Positions 60,136 through 64,000 of a DNA stretch of 64,000 nucleotides are shown here, one piece after another. Below the pieces are notes generated by a model that saw nothing but the letters and a program-made list of their open reading frames with translations, made no database searches and had not been told where the DNA came from. Made by a program: the position numbers and the translations under genes. This stretch comes from Siphonodentalium dalli (Eukaryota > Mollusca > Scaphopoda > Gadilida > Siphonodentaliidae). The stretch is taken from positions 92,246,707-92,310,706 of the forward strand of contig CP136067.1 in NCBI GenBank assembly GCA_032622095.1. Direction: 5' to 3'. Every line of letters starts with the position of its first letter. Positions within the stretch are counted from its first letter, which is position 1.

Positions 60136-61709
60136 CCCTTTTAACCCGACTGGCCGCAAAAGCGGCCAGCCAGAAAACGTTCATACACCCGAATGGCCGC
60201 AAAAGCGGCCAGCAGCATTCAGTGACATCATACACCTATGTAGCATGTGTATACATGTTATAACCATTGGTATATCCACTTATATCTATGTAAATGATCC
60301 TAAGGAACTTCAGCGGTGCCATGGGTGCATGTGTATGAGTTTGTTGCCGACTAGTTTGGGTAGAAAAACATGCGCATGCGCACAATAATTCAACAAACGT
60401 ATACATTATTTGAAGCGATTCGGGTAAAGCTCTACATTGTTGCGCGGTTCGCAGGATTGTAGAAAGACACCATTTCGATCACTCTTTTTGGTTTAAATTA
60501 GTGTTGCATACATAATCAGTGTTCTGTCATATGTGAGGAAGGCGCACGCAGTTTCTTATTTGAGTCGATTTGTTTCGCGCATGCGCATAGGATAAAATGA
60601 TAAATGTATGGATTTTTGTGAAATGATACAATCACATCAAGGATCTCCATAGTACATAAATTTGCGTTATACAGATGCACGTTTTGACATTGCACCAGAG
60701 TAGTACTGTGGAAATGGGTTGCGTGGTCACAATACCATCTAGTCCGATCTACTTGCGCGTGCACATCACAAAGACGTGGTCAAATCATGCATTATTGAGC
60801 AATTATGTAAAGGTTAAGACTCGTGGCACCATTTGAACATGACCATCACCGTGCCCTATAGGCGATGTCTAAGACGGGACGTAATGCCATTGAATGCACA
60901 GGGAAGTGGTGTCATTCGATCACTTGGGCTATATGCTTAGCAACCATTGATACTGTTAAATACAAACTACATGTAGGTTCAATCTTCTGACCTGATGTAT
61001 CTCCAGTTTCACAATAGGGTATTGGCTGCATAGAAAATGCCGTTTCTTAGCGCGGAATTATACGACGCTATAAGCTATAATTGCATAATACTTTCAGTTC
61101 CGGGTAGTTGCTTAGAAACCGTTACCAGGGAGTGATCGTGTGACAAAGTATACCGTTCTAAAACAAATACGTAATGACCCATGGGAACATACCTGTAAAA
61201 TTTCAGACCTGTAGCACCATTTGAACATAACCATCAGCATGTGCATGCCAAGAATGTCTAAATTGGGGCATAATACAATTGGATTCACAGGGCAATGGTG
61301 TCATTCGATCATTTGGGGTATTTGCTAGCAACCGTTGCTACACTTAAATACAAGTTAGGATCAGACTTCTGGCCAGATATATCTCAAATTTCACAATAGG
61401 GTGTTGACTGCATCAAAAACGCCATTTCCTTGGGCTGAATTACGACCGTAAAAGCTATAATTGTATTTTACTTTCAATATCGGGTAGATGCCTAGCAACC
61501 GTTACCATGGAGTGACCACGTGGCAATGTAACCAGATCGTAAAATAATCAGTGGTCCATGAGGAACATACATCTAAAGTTTCAGAAATGTGACACCACTT
61601 GAACATAAACAACACCATACATCTAAACACTGGCCACAATATAAAAAAAATACCACTGGGAGCCCAGGGTCAGGGTGTCGATCGTTGTGGGGAGCCAGGG
61701 TTCAAAGGG
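60136..61709. mobile_element. 1.57-kb TTAA element (piggyBac-like, non-autonomous)
   Basis: TTAA at both ends (60132-60135, 61710-61713). Terminal inverted repeat CCCTTTTAACCC on the left and CCCTTTGAACCC (complement) on the right, 11 of 12 matching. Subterminal palindromes TGGCCGCAAAAGCGGCCA occur twice (about 60150 and 60193). The right two thirds are a ~385-bp tandem duplication (about 60820-61205 and 61205-61575, with a third start): shared CACCATTTGAACAT, GGTGTCATTCGATCA, TTTCACAATAGGGT, CTTTCAGTTCCGGGTAG. No transposase frame. Confidence 0.75.
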
Positions 61710-61713
61710 TTAA

Positions 61714-61935
61714 GCGAAGGTTACATGTGTATCAATGGGATATATAGGTTATATCATCTGGCCTGTATCGACCGTGTCAGTGATTTTAAGCGTAGGTTAC
61801 ATGTGTATCAATGGGATATATAGGTTAAATAATCTGGCCTGTATCGACCGTATCAGTGATCTTAAGCGTAGGTTACATGTGTATTAATGGGATATATAGG
61901 TTAAATCATATGGCCTGTATCAGTGATCTTAATTA
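61714..61935. repeat. 76/79-bp satellite in reverse orientation
   Basis: About three units read as the complement of the main array: GGTTACATGTGTATCAATGG, GATATATAGGTTA, ATCTGGCCTGTATCGACCGT. It starts at TTAAGCGAAGG directly at the right end of the TTAA element. Confidence 0.93.
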
Positions 61936-62134
61936 TTGATATAAAAAGGTCCAAAAGGAACAGTACACCTTATAACGGATTTATATCCGCGATAACACCA
62001 TTTATTCACAGCGAGTTTTAATTACAAACTAAAAACAATAATTTAGCAAATTAGCAAATACCACAGCTCCCGCGGTTGTTACGAAACAGTGCGGTTTATA
62101 AAATGAGTGTTTATGGAATTATTTGAGAGCTGTG

Positions 62135-62480
62135 CAGGGGGGGGGATTTATCCGGTCACGTATGCCAACACAAACCTTTCCCCGCAACTCAAAACATTTA
62201 TTTTTCCAATGAGTTTGGCTTAAAACACCTTAGAATATATAACAGGGGGGAATTTTTTTCCGGGCACATATGCCGATTGGGTGTATGGTCGATGGGACCA
62301 ACAAACAATCTTTTCCGCAACTCACAGGATGGGTGTCAAAAAATGGTTGGAAAAAATTGCCGAAAACGGAAAAAAGTTTGGACGCGGTGGTGGGTGGGTC
62401 CCAAACAAGGGTCGAAAGGAAAAAATCAGCATACGTGCCTGAAATTTTTTTCCGACCCTTCCCCCCCAAACTGTGAGGGA
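62135..62480. repeat. Interspersed repeat family B copy
   Basis: GGGGGGGATTTATCCGGTCA, CCGGGCACATATGCCG, GGTGGTGGGTGGGTCCCAAA, AAGGGTCGAAAGGAAAAAAT. Two partial units in tandem. Open frames on both strands are artefacts. Confidence 0.7.
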
Positions 62481-63058
62481 ATATCTGTGCATTGAGCACT
62501 TCGTATATTTACTGGTCATCGCTGAATGGACAACAACTTTCAAAATGTTACCATCAAGTGTAACACGTGATGTGACGCTATCTCAGCCAATCAGAAGAGA
62601 GGAGAATGGGATGAAGGATATCAATAGGCTTTGTCACCCGCTCGAGAACGGAATGTCTCAGCGGGTGACAAATTTCAATATCTCCCGAGAAGAAGGGCAG
62701 CTACTGTTTTGTTATCAGACTTCAAACTTGTGGCAAGCGCGATAACCCAATTGAAGATATCGTCGTACGTGTCTCGAAAGTGACGCTGTGTCATTATTAT
62801 GTTTAGTTCACGCATACAGCAGGAGGGTTAACTCTTTCAGCAACAGTATACCGAGTTTACTCAGCGATTTAATCATGTCAGTGATGTTGATCTCATCATC
62901 CTCTTCATGACACAATGAACACACAACACACCACAACATTAATTGATAAGAAAACCATAGTCAGAAATGTTAACGCCCTCAATTTCCTATTATTAGGCTT
63001 ACATAGAATAAAAATATAGACAATAGTTAACTGTCATCAGCGACGAACGAAGTTTCTC
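62481..63058. other. Non-coding stretch with a short hairpin
   Basis: TTTGTCACCCGCT (62630) and AGCGGGTGACAAA (62660-62672) form a 13-bp stem with a ~17-base loop. No gene is recognised. Confidence 0.45.
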
Positions 63059-63063
63059 CTCGA

Positions 63064-63128
63064 GTGAGATGCGCAGGATTAGTTTTCACGAGGCGTTAGC
63101 CGAGTGAAAAATAATCCTCGCATCTCAC
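63064..63128. repeat. 65-bp hairpin next to the LINE fragment
   Basis: GTGAGATGCGCAGGATTAGT and its inverse CCTCGCATCTCAC enclose GAGGCGTTAGCCGA; 25-26-bp arms with few mismatches. Confidence 0.7.
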
Positions 63129-63412
63129 GAGATATGGGAGATATGATAGAAGTGTACAAGCTAACACACGGATTTTATAACATAGACAGATGTGTGTTTT
63201 TTGAAGACACACTCCACAAAGGAACACGTGGACACAAGCATAAGATGCAAAATAAAATAACTGTCAAAGATGTGCGAAAATATTTCTTTTCCCAGAGAGT
63301 GATTACAAGCTGGACTAGTTTATCGGATTATATTGTTTCCACCGAATCGGTTCAACAGTTCAAGGAGCTATTCGATAACAACTGTTATAACGAGCGGTAT
63401 CTGTATGACTAA
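63125..63412 (+). pseudogene. C-terminal end of a LINE ORF2 (CR1/L2/jockey-like), 5' truncated
   Basis: The frame ending at TAA 63410-63412 encodes the last ~95 residues of a non-LTR retrotransposon ORF2. It has GDMIEVYKLTHGFYNID, then TRGHKHKM, then a VRKYFFSQRVITSWTSL block and a final FKELFDNN. This region follows the reverse transcriptase and ends the protein in CR1/L2/jockey-type elements. The reverse transcriptase is absent: homology starts abruptly at the edge of the 63064-63128 hairpin. The usual 'W-N-S-L-P' of this tail reads WTSLS here. The fragment is a dead copy. The ATG at 63104 belongs to the flanking sequence and is not a native start. Confidence 0.75.
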
Positions 63413-63940
63413 ACGTCAAGGATAACTTTAAATCTGAATTCATTCATTTACGTTATTCTATACATGTATGTTATTATGTGAAAGGGGTAAAAGTCATGGC
63501 GACTTACTCCCCAAACATTGATGATGATGATGATGATGATATATGCGAAGCGGTCAAGTTATCCGCGCAGGTTGAGCTTTCGCGGAATACATCACGCGGC
63601 GGTAGGCACATTTCGCATAGTGAACTACAACAGATAATTATTACGAATAGGGTAATGTTTGACAAGAATTTGTTTTCTTTCTCTTCGTTGTCGTTTTCCC
63701 GTATTCGTTGTTACGACTATGATTTCGGATTTTCAACAGAACTCACAAATACATCATGTAGTAAGAAGTACGCGGTCTTTTCTAAGCCCCCAATGTTGAA
63801 GATGATACTGAGATTATGCACTTAAATTGTTATCGCCATTTGGCCTTAATTTGTACATATTAGTGGTAATCAAATAGTATGTCATCGTGAAACGCGAGAA
63901 TCTTGCTAAACCCAAAGCGCTAAGTTATGACCTGATAAAA
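63413..63940. other. LINE 3' flank and non-coding DNA
   Basis: Includes a (GAT)n run (ATTGATGATGATGATGATGA, about 63517-63540). The 115-codon open frame at 63478-63825 runs through that microsatellite and has no recognisable domain. Confidence 0.4.
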
Positions 63941-64000
63941 TGTAATTTGTGTGGTGGATTCTGTCACACCATGGTAGATAAACGTGTTATACATGACATA
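63941..64000. mobile_element. Palindromic family C, cut by the window end
   Basis: TGTAATTTGTGTGGTGGATT, CTGTCACACCATGGTAGATA and GTGTTATACA match 17200-17255. Confidence 0.7.

Noticed and set aside
63478-63825. 115-codon open frame after the LINE fragment
   Set aside because: Runs through a GAT microsatellite and shows no domain or gene context.

Overview
This is animal nuclear DNA, most likely from a marine invertebrate and probably a mollusc. The reasons are long AT-rich non-coding stretches, a tRNA-derived SINE with an ATCA-type tail, many short inverted-repeat DNA transposons (MITEs), fragments of LINE retrotransposons and a Maverick/Polinton-type block. The species call is inference. 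Protein-coding content is very low, and no complete host gene is supported.

Layout. 1-2.6 kb: part of a Maverick/Polinton-like (virus-like) element on the + strand. It holds the C-terminal tail of a basic protein, a capsid-like protein whose natural N-terminus lies in another frame, a small protein with a CxxC/H/H/C cluster, and an adenovirus-type cysteine protease followed by a poly(A) signal. 2.8-3.1 kb: an inverted 32-bp minisatellite. 4.5-8.0 kb: a ~75-bp satellite. 8.4-10.2 kb: two MITEs and a 36-bp minisatellite. 10.5-11.7 kb: a 68-bp satellite. 12-17.4 kb: a SINE with target-site duplication, a foldback element nested in a MITE, and palindromes. 17.6-36.5 kb: three copies of one 213-bp perfect-palindrome MITE, TTAA-flanked piggyBac-like MITEs, other foldbacks, a minisatellite-armed element with an 8-bp target duplication, and a ~380-bp satellite (30.0-33.1 kb). 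38-39 kb: a decayed LINE ORF1 (- strand). 39.3-40.3 kb: a 78-bp satellite. 41.8-44.4 kb: a 62-bp satellite with an 8-mer higher-order repeat. 46-47 kb: a decayed coding remnant. 49.5-52.2 kb: MITEs and a 1.87-kb inverted-repeat element. 53.7-61.9 kb: a 76/79-bp satellite with a 793-bp higher-order duplication. That satellite changes orientation exactly at a 1.57-kb TTAA-flanked element. 63.1-63.4 kb: the C-terminal end of a LINE ORF2.

How it fits together. The window reads as repeat-dominated, possibly pericentromeric or other heterochromatic DNA, in which at least seven unrelated tandem arrays sit between transposon insertions. The only genes that act together are the Polinton-type capsid and maturation protease block at the left edge. 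The most informative structures are the satellite inversion at the TTAA element, the three equal-length palindromic MITEs, and the frame break at the capsid N-terminus.
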